DNA of 64,000 bases from Pandoraea sp. (GTDB taxonomy: Bacteria > Pseudomonadota > Gammaproteobacteria > Burkholderiales > Burkholderiaceae). Positions 1 through 12,100 of the stretch are shown here, one piece after another. Position 1 is the stretch's first letter, and every line of letters starts with the position of its first letter. The stretch covers positions 247,488 through 311,487 of the forward strand of contig NZ_SCSK01000006.1 of assembly GCF_004297875.1 (NCBI RefSeq). The letters run 5' to 3'. The notes below the pieces were generated by a model. That model was not told where the DNA came from, made no database searches, and was given only the letters and a program-made list of their open reading frames with translations. The translations under genes and the position numbers were made by a program.

Positions 1-23
1 TTTCTTCAATCTCCTCACGGAAC

Positions 24-470
24 ATGCCTTATCGCATACTCGTCCTGCACGGCCCCAATCTGAATTTGCTGGGCACCCGGGAGCCAGGGGTATATGGTCA
101 TACGACGCTCGCCGATATCGAGCGGGCCTTGCAGACTCAGGCGCAAAGCGCTTCCGTGACCCTGGAGAGCTTTCAGAGCAATCACGAAGGCGCGCTGGTC
201 GATCGCATTCAGGCGGCGGCCACCGATAAGGTCGATTACATCATTATCAATCCCGCCGCCTACACGCATACCAGCGTCGCCTTGCGCGATGCGCTGGCAG
301 CGGTGGACATCCCGTTCGTGGAAGTACATTTATCGAACGTGCATCGCCGCGAAAGCTTCCGGCATCATTCATATTTTTCCGAATTGGCCGAGGGTGTGAT
401 TTGCGGTCTCGGCTGGCATGGCTACGGCTATGCCCTCGATTTCGCACTGCGCCGCTTGTCCGGCAACTGA
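24..470 (+). CDS. aroQ: Type II 3-dehydroquinate dehydratase
   Basis: Cytoplasmic enzyme of the shikimate pathway that dehydrates 3-dehydroquinate to 3-dehydroshikimate. The 148-residue length is normal for the small dodecameric type II family. The N-terminal motif [18 protein letters not shown] carries the expected catalytic Arg19 and Tyr24. NPAAYTHTS (Asn76, His82) and [17 protein letters not shown] (His102, Arg113) match the substrate-binding and general-acid positions known for the family. The ATG at 24 is only 23 bases from the window edge, so its promoter lies outside. It is followed after 58 bases by accB, the usual betaproteobacterial order aroQ-accB-accC, which suggests co-transcription. 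Confidence 0.96.
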   Translation: MPYRILVLHGPNLNLLGTREPGVYGHTTLADIERALQTQAQSASVTLESFQSNHEGALVDRIQAAATDKVDYIIINPAAYTHTSVALRDALAAVDIPFVEVHLSNVHRRESFRHHSYFSELAEGVICGLGWHGYGYALDFALRRLSGN

Positions 471-528
471 AGATCTTATTTATTGCCGGACTTCGCGCCG
501 GCCGACCACGAATCAAGGAGCTTCCTTC

Positions 529-987
529 ATGGATTTGCGCAAACTCAAGACATTGATCGACCTCGTCGCGGAATCGGGCATCTCCGAACTCGAAGTCACC
601 GAAGGTGAAGGCAAGGTCCGCATCGTCAAAGCGCCGCCGCAAATCATGGCGGCGCCGATGCAAATGCAGATGCAGCAGCCGATGATGGCCCAGGCCACGG
701 CAGCGCCGGCCGCCGTAGCGCCGACAGAGAGCGCGGCCCCGGCGGCGCCGCAAGGGCACGTGGTCACGTCACCGATGGTCGGAACCTTCTATCGCGCGCC
801 ATCGCCTGGCGCGGATCCCTTCGTGCAAGTCGGCGATACCGTCAAGGAAGGCCAGACCCTGTGCATCATCGAGGCCATGAAGCTGCTCAACGAAATCGAG
901 GCCGACAAAGCCGGCGTCGTCAAGGAAATTCTCGGCGAGAACGGCCAGGCCGTCGAATATGGCCAGCCGTTGTTCGTGATCGGTTGA
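529..987 (+). CDS. accB: Acetyl-CoA carboxylase biotin carboxyl carrier protein
   Basis: Carrier subunit of acetyl-CoA carboxylase; it moves carboxybiotin between AccC and the carboxyltransferase in the first step of fatty-acid synthesis. 152 residues. The N-terminal part (1-35) is followed by a flexible Ala/Pro/Met/Gln linker (about 36-76) and a C-terminal biotinyl domain. The biotinylation motif EAMKLL places the modified lysine at Lys118. The reading frame stays open upstream to about 418, but the ATG at 529 has a strong AAGGAG eight bases before it and starts with the conserved [13 protein letters not shown], so I chose it. accC follows 84 bases downstream. Confidence 0.96.
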   Translation: MDLRKLKTLIDLVAESGISELEVTEGEGKVRIVKAPPQIMAAPMQMQMQQPMMAQATAAPAAVAPTESAAPAAPQGHVVTSPMVGTFYRAPSPGADPFVQVGDTVKEGQTLCIIEAMKLLNEIEADKAGVVKEILGENGQAVEYGQPLFVIG

Positions 988-1071
988 GCGCAGCCGGCTG
1001 CGCCCGACCGACGGCTCGGGCGCCTCAGCCCCGTCGGTCTCATCCCATCCTCCCTGCCAGGATCCCGGACA

Positions 1072-2433
1072 ATGTTTGAAAAAATCCTTATAGCCAACCG
1101 CGGCGAAATCGCCCTGAGAGTCCAGCGCGCGTGCCGCGAGCTCGGCATCAAAACCGTCGTCATCTACTCGGAAGCCGACAAGGAAGCCAAATACGTGCGC
1201 CTGGCCGACGAAGCAGTCTGCATCGGCCCAGCCCCATCTGCGCAAAGTTACCTGAACATGCCGTCGATTATCAGCGCGGCCGAGGTGACCGACGCTCAGG
1301 CCATTCACCCCGGTTATGGCTTTCTGTCGGAGAATGCCGACTTCGCAGATCGCGTCGAGCAGTCTGGCTTCACCTTCATCGGCCCGCGTCCCGACACCAT
1401 CCGCCTGATGGGCGACAAGGTCTCGGCCAAGCAAACCATGATCAAGGCGGGCGTGCCATGCGTGCCCGGCTCCGAAGGCGCATTGCCCGACGACCCCAAG
1501 GAAATCGTGCGCATAGCCCGGCAGGTCGGCTATCCGGTCATTATCAAGGCCGCCGGCGGCGGCGGCGGGCGCGGCATGCGCGTGGTGCATACCGAGGCAG
1601 CGCTGGTCAACGCGGTCAACATGACTCGCGAAGAGGCCGGTCGCGCCTTCGGCAATCCGGAAGTCTATATGGAGAAATTCCTCGAGAATCCTCGCCATAT
1701 CGAAATCCAGGTGTTGGCCGACAAATACAAGAACGCGGTCTGGCTCGGCGAGCGGGATTGTTCGATGCAGCGCCGCCATCAGAAGGTGATCGAGGAAGCC
1801 ACCGCACCGCACATTCCGCGCCGCCTGATCGAGCGTATCGGCGACCGCTGCGCGGACGCCTGCAAAAAGATGGGCTATCTGGGTGCCGGCACGTTTGAGT
1901 TCCTGTACGAAAACAATGAGTTCTACTTCATCGAGATGAACACGCGGGTTCAGGTCGAACACCCCGTGACCGAGATGATCACCGGCGTGGATATCGTTCA
2001 GGAACAGATCCGCATCGCGGCTGGCGAGAAAATCGGCTTCCGCCAACGCGACATCGAATTCCGCGGTCACGCGATCGAGTGCCGGATAAACGCCGAGGAC
2101 CCATTCAAGTTCACGCCATCGCCGGGGCGCATCACCGCCTGGCACATGCCGGGCGGCCCCGGAATTCGAATCGATTCCCATGTCTACAACGGCTATTTCG
2201 TGCCGCCCAACTACGACTCGATGATTGGCAAGATCATCGCGTATGGCGCCACCCGCGAGCAGGCCATCAATCGGATGCGCATCGCTCTGTCGGAAATCGT
2301 CGTTGAGGGTATCCAGACCAATATCCCCCTGCACCGCGAATTGATGCTCGATGCCAAGTTCGTCGAAGGCGGCACCAGCATTCACTACCTCGAGCACAAG
2401 CTGGCGCAGAAATCCGCGGTCGACGGCAATTGA
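1072..2433 (+). CDS. accC: Biotin carboxylase subunit of acetyl-CoA carboxylase
   Basis: Carboxylates biotin on AccB using ATP and bicarbonate. 453 residues, standard length. It starts with the biotin-carboxylase N domain ([17 protein letters not shown]). The ATP-grasp domain has the mobile glycine loop [11 protein letters not shown] near residues 159-168 and the metal/bicarbonate segment [14 protein letters not shown] near 288-301. The C-terminal domain begins around [19 protein letters not shown]. The stop codon lies eight bases before the likely prmA start, so accB-accC-prmA probably form one unit. Confidence 0.97.
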   Translation: MFEKILIANRGEIALRVQRACRELGIKTVVIYSEADKEAKYVRLADEAVCIGPAPSAQSYLNMPSIISAAEVTDAQAIHPGYGFLSENADFADRVEQSGFTFIGPRPDTIRLMGDKVSAKQTMIKAGVPCVPGSEGALPDDPKEIVRIARQVGYPVIIKAAGGGGGRGMRVVHTEAALVNAVNMTREEAGRAFGNPEVYMEKFLENPRHIEIQVLADKYKNAVWLGERDCSMQRRHQKVIEEATAPHIPRRLIERIGDRCADACKKMGYLGAGTFEFLYENNEFYFIEMNTRVQVEHPVTEMITGVDIVQEQIRIAAGEKIGFRQRDIEFRGHAIECRINAEDPFKFTPSPGRITAWHMPGGPGIRIDSHVYNGYFVPPNYDSMIGKIIAYGATREQAINRMRIALSEIVVEGIQTNIPLHRELMLDAKFVEGGTSIHYLEHKLAQKSAVDGN

Positions 2434-2441
2434 GTCCGGTC

Positions 2442-3341
2442 ATGTACCGCGAACTGGTGGTGGAGCTTGCGCGCGTGCAGGCCGAAGCATTGTCCGACGC
2501 GCTGCTCGATCTGGGCGCGTTGTCGGTCTCGGTCGAGGACGCCGACGCAAATACGCCGGATGAGCAGCCGCTATTTGGTGAGCCCGGGCTCGAACCGGCG
2601 GACACGGCCTGGCAGCACTCGCGCGTCATCGTGCTTCTCGACGAACATCAGGATCCCGCCGTGCTGCTGGGCGCCGCAGCCAACGCCATCGGATTGCCGC
2701 ACGTGCCGCCCCACACCATACGGGAAGTCGCGGAGCAGGATTGGGTGCGCCTGACGCAGTCGCAATTCGAGCCAATGCAGATCGGACAACGGATCTGGGT
2801 CGTGCCATCCTGGCATGACGCGCCGCAGGCGCCCGACGCACTGGTGCTCGAGCTGGACCCCGGACTGGCATTCGGTACCGGGAGTCACCCCACCACGCGC
2901 CTGTGCATGGAGTGGCTGGAACAGCATATCGATCCGGCGGCCAAACCGACCGTGCTCGATTATGGTTGCGGCTCGGGCATCCTCGCCATTCTTGCCAGGA
3001 AGTGCGGCGCGGCCCGCGTGACGGGGATCGATATCGATCCGCAAGCCATTGAGGCGGCGCGCTACAACAGCGAGCGCAATCGGGCGCCCGTCGACTATGC
3101 GCTGCCCGACGATTGCCCGCCCGGGCAATTCGACATCGTGGTCGCGAACATTCTCTCCAATCCGCTCAAGCTGCTGGCCTCGATGCTTTGCGCGCGGGTC
3201 GCGCCCGGCGGCCGGCTAGCGATCTCGGGCGTGCTGGAGCGACAAGCCGACGAGGTCATTCGCGCCTACGCACCGTGGTTGGCATTTAGCGTTTGGCAAA
3301 GCCGGGATGGCTGGGTCTGCCTGCACGGACAAGCCGGGTAG
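2442..3341 (+). CDS. prmA: Ribosomal protein L11 methyltransferase
   Basis: SAM-dependent enzyme that trimethylates ribosomal protein L11. About 299 residues, as expected. The N-terminal L11-recognition domain is followed by the class I methyltransferase core: the SAM loop [13 protein letters not shown] lies near residues 168-180, with the acidic ribose-binding segment GIDIDPQAI after it. NILSNPLK near 235 corresponds to the family's substrate-site motif. The frame is open to a TTG at 2430 that overlaps the accC stop; the ATG at 2442 (MYRELVVEL) fits the family start better. It sits directly behind accC, a common betaproteobacterial arrangement. Confidence 0.93.
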   Translation: MYRELVVELARVQAEALSDALLDLGALSVSVEDADANTPDEQPLFGEPGLEPADTAWQHSRVIVLLDEHQDPAVLLGAAANAIGLPHVPPHTIREVAEQDWVRLTQSQFEPMQIGQRIWVVPSWHDAPQAPDALVLELDPGLAFGTGSHPTTRLCMEWLEQHIDPAAKPTVLDYGCGSGILAILARKCGAARVTGIDIDPQAIEAARYNSERNRAPVDYALPDDCPPGQFDIVVANILSNPLKLLASMLCARVAPGGRLAISGVLERQADEVIRAYAPWLAFSVWQSRDGWVCLHGQAG

Positions 3342-3376
3342 AATAGGCTTTCACCGTGCCGCCAACACCTGCCCCC

Positions 3377-4276
3377 ATGGTTCTCGCCACCCGCTGCCCC
3401 AACTGCCACACCGTTTTTCGCGTCGTCGCCGACCAGCTCAAGCTACGCAATGGCTTGGTCCGTTGCGGTACCTGCCAGCACGTGTTTGACGGCCGCAGTG
3501 AATTGTGCGCGCCGCCCGAGGCAATGACCGACGCGCCGGCGCCACCCGCGATAGCGCCAACACCGACACCCGGCATCAAGGGGCCACGCGCGTCGATCTA
3601 TGACGCCATCGTCGCGGACGATGAGCCGCGATTCACCACCCTTCCGGGTACGCCACCCAACCTCGATGCGGCTGCGCTGCTGCGCCAGGAGGATAAAACG
3701 CGTGGCGGCGGTTTCCCATCCGCGCCGTCGGCACGCGCCGTCGACCCCGCCGATGCGCCACCCTGGCTGCGCAACAGCGCCCGGCCGCGCAAGGCAGCGC
3801 TCTGGACGCTCGCCATTGCCGCCCTGACGCTGAGCGCACTGCTGCAGTTGGTCTGGTGGCAACGTGATGCATTGGCAGCGCAATGGCCACCGTTGCGGGC
3901 GCCGCTGATGCAACTGTGCCGGATCGCGGGCTGCCGAATTGCGCCAGTGCGCCAGTTGAGCGGGCTCAGCATCGAGTCCACCAATCTTGCCAGCGAGGGC
4001 GACGACAGCGATGCGCAAGACCAGCACCTGCTGGTGCTGACCCTCTTCCTGCGCAACACGTCGGATCATGCAATCGCATACCCGGCACTCGAGCTGACCT
4101 TGACCGACGCCAGCGGCGCCCCCGTTGTTCGCCGCGACATTCAAGTCACCGACTACCTGTCCGACAGCGACATTGCCGCCGGACTGGCGGCGCGCAGTGA
4201 ACACCCGATTCGATTACGATTGTCGGCACAGTCGACGACGGCCGCCAATTACCACGTGGTCGCGTTCTACCCCTGA
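3377..4276 (+). CDS. Zinc-ribbon and DUF3426 membrane protein
   Basis: Protein of unknown function with two recognisable parts. The N terminus, MVLATRCPNCHTVFRV, begins a zinc ribbon of the MJ0042 type with cysteines 7, 10, 30 and 33. A long Pro/Ala-rich linker leads to one membrane helix (about 141-161, ALWTLAIAALTLSALL). The remaining 140 or so residues resemble the DUF3426 domain, probably periplasmic. This architecture is widespread in Burkholderiales next to prmA. The frame can also start at a GTG at 3356; I prefer the ATG at 3377 because the zinc ribbon normally lies at the extreme N terminus. A regulatory or sensing role is possible but not shown. Confidence 0.85.
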   Translation: MVLATRCPNCHTVFRVVADQLKLRNGLVRCGTCQHVFDGRSELCAPPEAMTDAPAPPAIAPTPTPGIKGPRASIYDAIVADDEPRFTTLPGTPPNLDAAALLRQEDKTRGGGFPSAPSARAVDPADAPPWLRNSARPRKAALWTLAIAALTLSALLQLVWWQRDALAAQWPPLRAPLMQLCRIAGCRIAPVRQLSGLSIESTNLASEGDDSDAQDQHLLVLTLFLRNTSDHAIAYPALELTLTDASGAPVVRRDIQVTDYLSDSDIAAGLAARSEHPIRLRLSAQSTTAANYHVVAFYP

Positions 4277-4320
4277 TTCCCGATCGCACCTTTGCGCTCA
4301 CTTTTTGATGGAGAAACACC

Positions 4321-4821
4321 ATGGCTCAAGTCACTCTCGGCGGCACCCCCATTGAAGTCGCCGGACAGTTCCCGCAGAAGAACCAGGCCGCGCCCGCATT
4401 CTCTTTGGTCGGCAAGGATTTGAAAGACGTCAAGCTGGCTGATTTCGCCGGCAAGCGCAAGGTGCTCAATATTGTGCCCAGCCTGGACACCCCCACCTGC
4501 GCGACTTCGACGCGCAAATTCAATGAGGCGGCAGGCAAGCTCGCCAATACCGTCGTACTCGTCATATCCTGTGATCTGCCATTCGCCCAGAGCCGCTTCT
4601 GCGCGACCGAAGGCCTGACCAACGTGATCTCCTTGTCGACCTTGCGCGGCCGCGAATTCCTGAAGAACTACGGCGTCGAAATCACCACCGGGCCGTTGGC
4701 CGGGCTCACCGCACGGGCAGTGGTCGTCCTCGACGAACATGACAAGGTGCTGCACGCGGAGCTGGTGCCTGAAATCAAGAACGAGCCGAACTACGATGCC
4801 GCGCTCGCCTCGCTCTCCTAG
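4321..4821 (+). CDS. tpx: Thiol peroxidase (atypical 2-Cys peroxiredoxin)
   Basis: Thioredoxin-dependent peroxidase that reduces hydrogen and alkyl peroxides. 166 residues, matching Tpx. The peroxidatic cysteine is Cys60 in [10 protein letters not shown] and the resolving cysteine is Cys94 in QSRFCATEG, the spacing diagnostic of the Tpx subfamily rather than AhpC or Bcp. No signal peptide is visible, so it is probably cytoplasmic although some family members are periplasmic. A GGAG lies about eight bases before the ATG. The next gene starts 18 bases after the stop. Confidence 0.95.
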   Translation: MAQVTLGGTPIEVAGQFPQKNQAAPAFSLVGKDLKDVKLADFAGKRKVLNIVPSLDTPTCATSTRKFNEAAGKLANTVVLVISCDLPFAQSRFCATEGLTNVISLSTLRGREFLKNYGVEITTGPLAGLTARAVVVLDEHDKVLHAELVPEIKNEPNYDAALASLS

Positions 4822-4839
4822 AAAGAAAGGAACGTGCCT

Positions 4840-5775
4840 GTGGCTACGCTTATCTGCGGCTCGCTTGCCTACGACAATATCATGACGTTCGAGGGGCGCT
4901 TCGGCGACCACATCCTGCCCGACCAGGTGCACAACCTCAATGTGAGCTTCCTGGTGCCGACGCTGCGCCGGGAGTTCGGCGGTTGCGCCGGCAACATCGC
5001 CTACAATCTGCGGCTGCTCGGCGGCAGCCCGGTCGTGATGGCCACTGCCGGCGAGGATGCGGAACCGTACCTGACACACCTGAGGTCGCTCGACCTGCCG
5101 ACCGAGCACGTGCGAATCGTGCCCGACACCATGACGGCGCATGCGATGATCACCACCGATCTGGAGAACAACCAGATTACGGCGTTCCATCCTGGGGCCA
5201 TGATGCATTCCCACTTGAACCGGGTCCAGGACGCCAGGGATATCGGCCTGGGCATTGTCGCGCCGGATGGACGCGAAGGCATGCAAGGCCATGTCGAACA
5301 GTTCGCCGAAGCAGGCATTCCCTTCGTGTTCGATCCGGGTCAGGGTCTGCCGCTATTCGATCACGCCGAGCTGCGCCACATGATTGAACTTGCGACCTAC
5401 GTGGCAGTCAACGATTACGAGGCCAAGTTGCTGTGCCTGCGTACGGGCTGGTCTGCCGAGGATATCGCTGATCGCGTCAGCGCGTTCGTCGTTACGCGGG
5501 GTGCGCAGGGCGCCGTAATTTACAGTCAAAAAAAGCAATATGCGATCCCCGTGGTCAAGGCCGAGCGCGTGGTCGATCCGACCGGATGCGGCGACGCGTT
5601 CCGCGGCGGCCTGTTGTATGGCATCGAAAACGGCCTGGACTGGGAAACATCCGGCCGCATCGGAAGCTTGATGGGCTCGCTCAAAATCGCGCATCAAGGG
5701 CCGCAAAACCATGTTCTCACACACGATGAAATCCGGGAGCGCTTCAAAAACGCTTTCGGCTATGTTTGGCATTGA
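4840..5775 (+). CDS. PfkB-family carbohydrate kinase, probable adenosine kinase
   Basis: Ribokinase-fold kinase. Burkholderiales homologues next to tpx are usually called adenosine kinase, but the substrate is inferred only. About 311 residues. Substrate-side signature 1, EFGGCAGNIAYNLRLLGG, lies near residues 45-62; the C-terminal signature DPTGCGDAFRGGLLYG near 245-258 carries the catalytic aspartate (GCGDAF). Two GTG codons are possible, at 4834 and 4840. The second has better spacing from the AAAGAAAGG and gives the familiar start MATLICGS. It may belong to a tpx-kinase-slyB unit. Confidence 0.88.
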   Translation: MATLICGSLAYDNIMTFEGRFGDHILPDQVHNLNVSFLVPTLRREFGGCAGNIAYNLRLLGGSPVVMATAGEDAEPYLTHLRSLDLPTEHVRIVPDTMTAHAMITTDLENNQITAFHPGAMMHSHLNRVQDARDIGLGIVAPDGREGMQGHVEQFAEAGIPFVFDPGQGLPLFDHAELRHMIELATYVAVNDYEAKLLCLRTGWSAEDIADRVSAFVVTRGAQGAVIYSQKKQYAIPVVKAERVVDPTGCGDAFRGGLLYGIENGLDWETSGRIGSLMGSLKIAHQGPQNHVLTHDEIRERFKNAFGYVWH

Positions 5776-5792
5776 AAGAGCGGGAGAAATGA

Positions 5793-6272
5793 ATGAGTAA
5801 GCTCACCACGCCGCTGATCGGGTTCAGTTTGGCGGCCATCCTGGTGCTGCCAGGGTGCACGGCCATCGGCAACAGCGACTCGGCCAGCGTCTACCAAAGC
5901 AGTCAGGCGCAACGCGAACAAATCGTGCGCATGGGCACGGTGGAATCGGTGCGCCCCGTAACCATCGACGCCAGTAACGGGCAGCCCGGAGTGTTGGGCA
6001 CCGTGGGTGGCGGCGCACTCGGTGCGATCGGCGGCAGTGCGATCGGGGGCGGTCGCGGTTCGATCATCACCGGCATTCTCGGCGGCATCGCGGGCGCGGT
6101 GGCCGGCCAGGCAATCGAGAACCGAGCCAGTCAGCGGCCAGGGTTGGAGATCACGGTACGACTCGACAATGGCGAGTTACGCGCGGTCACCCAAAGTGCC
6201 GACGAATCGTTTCGCCCCGGGGATCGCGTCCGCCTGCTGACGAGTGGCGGCATCACACGGGTCACCCATTAG
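5793..6272 (+). CDS. slyB: SlyB-like glycine-zipper outer-membrane lipoprotein
   Basis: Small lipoprotein of 159 residues. The signal peptide runs MSKLTTPLIGFSLAAILVLPGC, with lipobox LPGC and lipidated Cys22. A glycine zipper with repeated GxxxG spacing (about residues 68-108, GGGALGAIGGSAIGG and GILGGIAGAVAGQA) is followed by a short C-terminal beta-rich part. This is the Pcp/SlyB architecture; family members help preserve outer-membrane integrity, and that role is inferred here. GGGAG precedes the ATG. A strong terminator begins 47 bases after the stop. Confidence 0.85.
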   Translation: MSKLTTPLIGFSLAAILVLPGCTAIGNSDSASVYQSSQAQREQIVRMGTVESVRPVTIDASNGQPGVLGTVGGGALGAIGGSAIGGGRGSIITGILGGIAGAVAGQAIENRASQRPGLEITVRLDNGELRAVTQSADESFRPGDRVRLLTSGGITRVTH

Positions 6273-6318
6273 TCAGCCTATTCACTACGCAGCGCGGCAA
6301 GCCTGCCACCATAACCAG

Positions 6319-6343
6319 CGCATGGCTTCGCCATGCGTTTTTT
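6319..6343 (+). terminator. Intrinsic terminator after the slyB-like gene
   Basis: Perfect 8-bp stem CGCATGGC / GCCATGCG with a 3-base loop, followed directly by six T residues. It ends the plus-strand run of genes from aroQ to the SlyB-like gene. Confidence 0.9.
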
Positions 6344-6415
6344 ATACCGTCGTGACTTGCGCACCGCTGCCGACTCTTCATCACCTGATCCACACCGATC
6401 TCGCGCGGCCAAAGA

Positions 6416-6451
6416 AAAACCCGCTACGGCACATTCGCCGTAGCGGGTTTT
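6416..6451 (-). terminator. Terminator of the histone H1-like gene
   Basis: Perfect 15-bp inverted repeat, AAAACCCGCTACGGC and its complement, around a 6-base loop. Read on the minus strand the second arm is followed by a T-rich run, so it fits as terminator of the gene whose stop is at 6517. It has a flanking T run on the plus strand as well and may act in both directions. Confidence 0.85.
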
Positions 6452-6516
6452 CGACCGAGTAGCACTACTCGATCAAGAGACACCGAAGTGTCTTGTGTGT
6501 TGCATCGGTAGTCTGC

Positions 6517-7029
6517 TTACGGACGGCTGCCAGTCGGGAACGGCCATGCCGCCGCCGGGTTCAGCACTGTTTTGGCGGGCGCAGCAGCAGGGGCTGCAGC
6601 GGGCGCAGCAGGCTTAGCGGCCGGCTTCTTCGCAGCGGGCTTTTTCGCGGCAGGTTTCTTCGCAGCAGGCTTCTTGGCTGCAGCCTTTTTCGCCGGCGCT
6701 TTCTTCGCGGCGGCTTTCTTGGCCGGTGCCTTTTTCGCTGCGACTTTCTTTACTGCCGCTTTCTTGGCCGGCGCCTTCTTGGCGGCAACTTTCTTTACTG
6801 CCGCTTTCTTGGCCGGTGCCTTCTTGGCGGCAACTTTCTTCACTGCCGCTTTCTTGGCCGGTGCCTTCTTGGCGGCAACTTTCTTCACTGCCGCTTTCTT
6901 GGCCGGTGCCTTTTTGGCAGCAACCGCTTTCTTGGCGGCAGGTTTCTTGGCCGCCGGAGCCTTCTTCGCTACCGGTTTCTTGGCAGCAGGTTTTTTCGCA
7001 GCAACAGGTTTTTTCTTAGCAGTAGCCAT
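6517..7029 (-). CDS. Lysine/alanine-rich histone H1-like protein
   Basis: Very basic, low-complexity protein of about 170 residues resembling the C-terminal tail of eukaryotic histone H1 (bacterial HctB/AlgP-like family). After [13 protein letters not shown] it is built from AAKKPAAKK and KKAPAKKAA repeats, including four perfect-length 15-residue units. The final segment is Ala/Pro-rich. Such proteins bind DNA without sequence specificity and condense the nucleoid; the function is inferred from composition. Two adjacent ATG codons exist (7032 and 7029); AAGGAG spacing favours 7029. It is an isolated minus-strand gene with its own terminator. Repeat-copy number is likely to vary between strains. 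Confidence 0.88.
   Translation of the reverse strand: MATAKKKPVAAKKPAAKKPVAKKAPAAKKPAAKKAVAAKKAPAKKAAVKKVAAKKAPAKKAAVKKVAAKKAPAKKAAVKKVAAKKAPAKKAAVKKVAAKKAPAKKAAAKKAPAKKAAAKKPAAKKPAAKKPAAKKPAAKPAAPAAAPAAAPAKTVLNPAAAWPFPTGSRP
6713..6892. repeat. Four tandem 45-bp units inside the histone-like gene
   Basis: Units begin at 6713, 6758, 6803 and 6848, each 45 bp (15 codons), with a degenerate partial unit from 6893. The third and fourth units are almost identical at the DNA level, showing recent slippage or recombination, and the period is a multiple of three so that the frame is kept. Confidence 0.9.
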
Positions 7030-7032
7030 CAT

Positions 7033-7578
7033 GCTCTCCTTGACTTGAGAATCGATAGAATCAAACAAACCACCTGAGAAGGAAACCCGACCAGTGCGCC
7101 AACAGGCGCGCAGCGAGCGGGCTATTCATCGGCGTACGCATCAAGCTATGGCTGCTTACGCTAATGAATTCGGCATTGCACGCGGGCTGACGGAACGCCG
7201 CCGGCCAGCGCGCAAAAAAATTGCCGGCGACTTTGCCGCCAGCAATTCGGTTGTAGTGATGTTGGTGAAGCGTCAGTTTTTTGGGAGGGTAGCTTGCCTG
7301 TCCCGTCATCGGGAGGAAGGAGACTGCGATAGCGGATAAGCGTGACGACTGCCTGCTATGCACCAAGGTTTTGACGCTCCTTATCTACCAGTTCTCTGTA
7401 TTGAGAGGAAAGCAATTCGCTTTCTGGTTATCGAGACTGCATTTAATTGAGCGAATAATAATTCTTTTGTGATGCGATGTTAATACTTTCTACACGAAAA
7501 ACGCGCACGACACCGCATCACGAATCCAATGTGTTGTATTTGATGCACACTGCTGAGCACAGCATGCATCACGAAACA
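7033..7578. other. 546-bp intergenic region between histone-like gene and nrdB
   Basis: No convincing protein-coding gene: the short open frames here lack family resemblance and good ribosome-binding sites. The stretch from 7420 to 7500 is more A+T-rich than its surroundings. It must hold the promoter of the minus-strand histone-like gene (between 7033 and about 7210), but I could not find a clear -35/-10 pair. It also holds the minus-strand terminator at 7214-7245, which makes the nrdB transcript end about 335 nt beyond its stop codon. Confidence 0.6.
7214..7245 (-). terminator. Intrinsic terminator downstream of nrdB
   Basis: Inverted repeat TTGC-x-GGCG / CGCC-x-GCAA (7221-7229 with 7237-7245, one mismatch). 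On the minus strand it is followed by seven T residues (A run at 7214-7220). No other minus-strand gene lies between nrdB and this site, so it terminates nrdAB or an unannotated RNA. Confidence 0.7.
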
Positions 7579-8790
7579 TCAATCCCAACTCAACGCACCA
7601 CCGGTTTGATATTCGATGACGCGCGTCTCGAAGAAATTTCTCTCCTTCTTCAGATCGATCATCTCGCTCATCCAAGGGAACGGATTCTCTTCATTGGGGA
7701 ATAGCGGCTCGAGTCCGATCTGCGTGCAGCGGCGGTTGCAGATGAAGCGCAGATAGCTCTTGAACATGGCCGCATTCAGGCCCAGCACGCCGCGCGGCAT
7801 GGTGTCTTCGGCGTAGCGGTACTCGAGATCGACGGCATGCTTGAACAGCTCGCGGAGCTCATCGCGGAACTCGGACGTCCACAGATGCGGATTTTCCAGC
7901 TTGATCTGGTTAATGAGGTCGATACCGAAATTGCAGTGCATCGACTCGTCGCGCAGGATGTATTGATACTGCTCGGCAGCGCCAGTCATTTTATTCTGGC
8001 GACCGAGCGCCAGAATCTGCGTGAAGCCGACGTAGAAGAACAGGCCCTCCATGATGCAGGCGAACACGATCAGCGATTTGAGTAACTTCTGATCCGTCTC
8101 CAGCGTCCCGGTCTTGAAGGCCGGGTCGGTCAGCGTGTCGATGAACGGAATCAGGAACTCGTCCTTGGCGCGAATCGCAGCGACTTCATGATAAGCGTTG
8201 AAGATCTCCCCCTCGTCGAGCCCCAGGCTCTCCACGATGTATTGGTAGGCGTGGGTATGGATCGCTTCCTCGAAGGCCTGCCGCAACAGGAACTGCCGGC
8301 ACTCCGGCGCCGTGATGTGGCGATACGTGCCCAGCACGATATTATTGGCGGCCAGCGAATCGGCCGTGACGAAAAAGCCGAGGTTGCGCTTGATGATGCG
8401 CCGCTCGTCTTCGGTCAGGCCATTGGGGTCCTTCCAGAGCGCGATGTCGCGCGACATGTTGATTTCCTGGGGCATCCAGTGATTTGCGCAACCCGCCAGG
8501 TATTTCTCCCACGCCCACTTATATTTGAACGGAACGAGCTGGTTGACGTCGGTCGCCCCATTGATGACGCGCTTGTCGGCGGCGTTGACGCGGCGATTCG
8601 AAGTGGCCGAAATCGTGTTCGAGTCGCTTCCGGTGTCGGTACCAAGAATATTGCCGCGCACGACGCCCGGCGGCAACGCCTGTTCGTCGGCGCGCGGCGC
8701 GACGGCGGGTTGCAGTGCCGGACGGCCCTGAGCCAACGCCTGGGCACCCGGTTGAGCGGCAGGGGTGAGATCATCTTCCCAAGTCAGCAT
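7579..8790 (-). CDS. nrdB: Class Ia ribonucleotide reductase, small (radical) subunit
   Basis: Provides the tyrosyl radical used by NrdA to reduce ribonucleoside diphosphates. 403 residues, with an N-terminal Ala/Gln-rich extension of about 80 residues. By spacing to known R2 proteins, the di-iron ligands are Asp144 (VTADSL), Glu175 and His178 (FEEAIHTH), Glu248, and Glu282 and His285 (RDESMH). Tyr182 sits at the radical position, so this is a tyrosyl-radical enzyme, not the Phe-containing type. The C-terminal tail [17 protein letters not shown] is the NrdA-docking peptide. The ATG is preceded by GAGGA. It lies 153 bases downstream of nrdA in the same orientation. Confidence 0.96.
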   Translation of the reverse strand: MLTWEDDLTPAAQPGAQALAQGRPALQPAVAPRADEQALPPGVVRGNILGTDTGSDSNTISATSNRRVNAADKRVINGATDVNQLVPFKYKWAWEKYLAGCANHWMPQEINMSRDIALWKDPNGLTEDERRIIKRNLGFFVTADSLAANNIVLGTYRHITAPECRQFLLRQAFEEAIHTHAYQYIVESLGLDEGEIFNAYHEVAAIRAKDEFLIPFIDTLTDPAFKTGTLETDQKLLKSLIVFACIMEGLFFYVGFTQILALGRQNKMTGAAEQYQYILRDESMHCNFGIDLINQIKLENPHLWTSEFRDELRELFKHAVDLEYRYAEDTMPRGVLGLNAAMFKSYLRFICNRRCTQIGLEPLFPNEENPFPWMSEMIDLKKERNFFETRVIEYQTGGALSWD

Positions 8791-8821
8791 GGTTATTTTC
8801 CTCTATGCATTGATTTACACC

Positions 8822-8855
8822 GACCGTTGCCGCCGCGCTTGAGGCGGCAACGGTC
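8822..8855. promoter_or_regulatory. Perfect 13-bp hairpin between nrdA and nrdB
   Basis: GACCGTTGCCGCC (8822-8834) and its exact complement (8843-8855) enclose an 8-base loop. No T run follows on the minus strand, so it is not an obvious terminator. It ends 32 bases before the nrdB ATG and could stabilise the upstream nrdA message, be a processing site, or reduce read-through to set subunit ratio. Confidence 0.65.
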
Positions 8856-8943
8856 TTGTCTGCAATTCGGCGGCCCCGTCGCGTGAGAGCGCTTGGGAGC
8901 ACGCCGCATGGGTAGCCCGGGGGCGACGCCATCGCAGCGATTC

Positions 8944-11889
<2,946 letters not shown>

Positions 11890-11916
11890 GTAAAAACTCC
11901 CGGGTCATTATGCTTT

Positions 11917-11951
11917 CGTCATCGAGCCTTCATGTCGAAGACCCGATGACG
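11917..11951. promoter_or_regulatory. Imperfect hairpin in the nrdA 5' leader
   Basis: Outer stem CGTCATCG / CGATGACG (8 bp) with an inner CTTC / GAAG stem, located 28-62 bases upstream of the nrdA ATG in the predicted untranslated leader. It matches no riboswitch class that I recognise. Confidence 0.35.
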
Positions 11952-12100
11952 CTTTGGGGTGCCGCACTTTCGGCACGATCAGGTTGGCCATCAACGACAG
12001 AGCCCCCTGGTGTTGGTCTCATCGTGTCGGCGGCCCGCCGTTGCGCAAGCTCACCAGGTGTTTCGACTCCAACGAGTCAACTGGGTCCGCCTGCGCGTAA

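Noticed and set aside
6713..6925. Repeat array as a possible CRISPR
   Set aside because: Units are contiguous without unique spacers, are in frame with a protein and have a 45-bp period.
6493..7077. Cys/Arg/Leu/Phe-rich frame opposite the histone-like gene
   Set aside because: Its regular repeats come from the complement of Lys/Ala codons in the repeat array, not from a real protein.
7061..7366. Minus-strand 101-codon frame upstream of the histone-like gene
   Set aside because: It contains the nrdB terminator and overlaps the histone-gene leader; no protein-like features.
7477..7704. Plus-strand open frame at the 3' end of nrdB
   Set aside because: Half of it is antisense to the conserved C terminus of NrdB and it has no recognisable ribosome-binding site.
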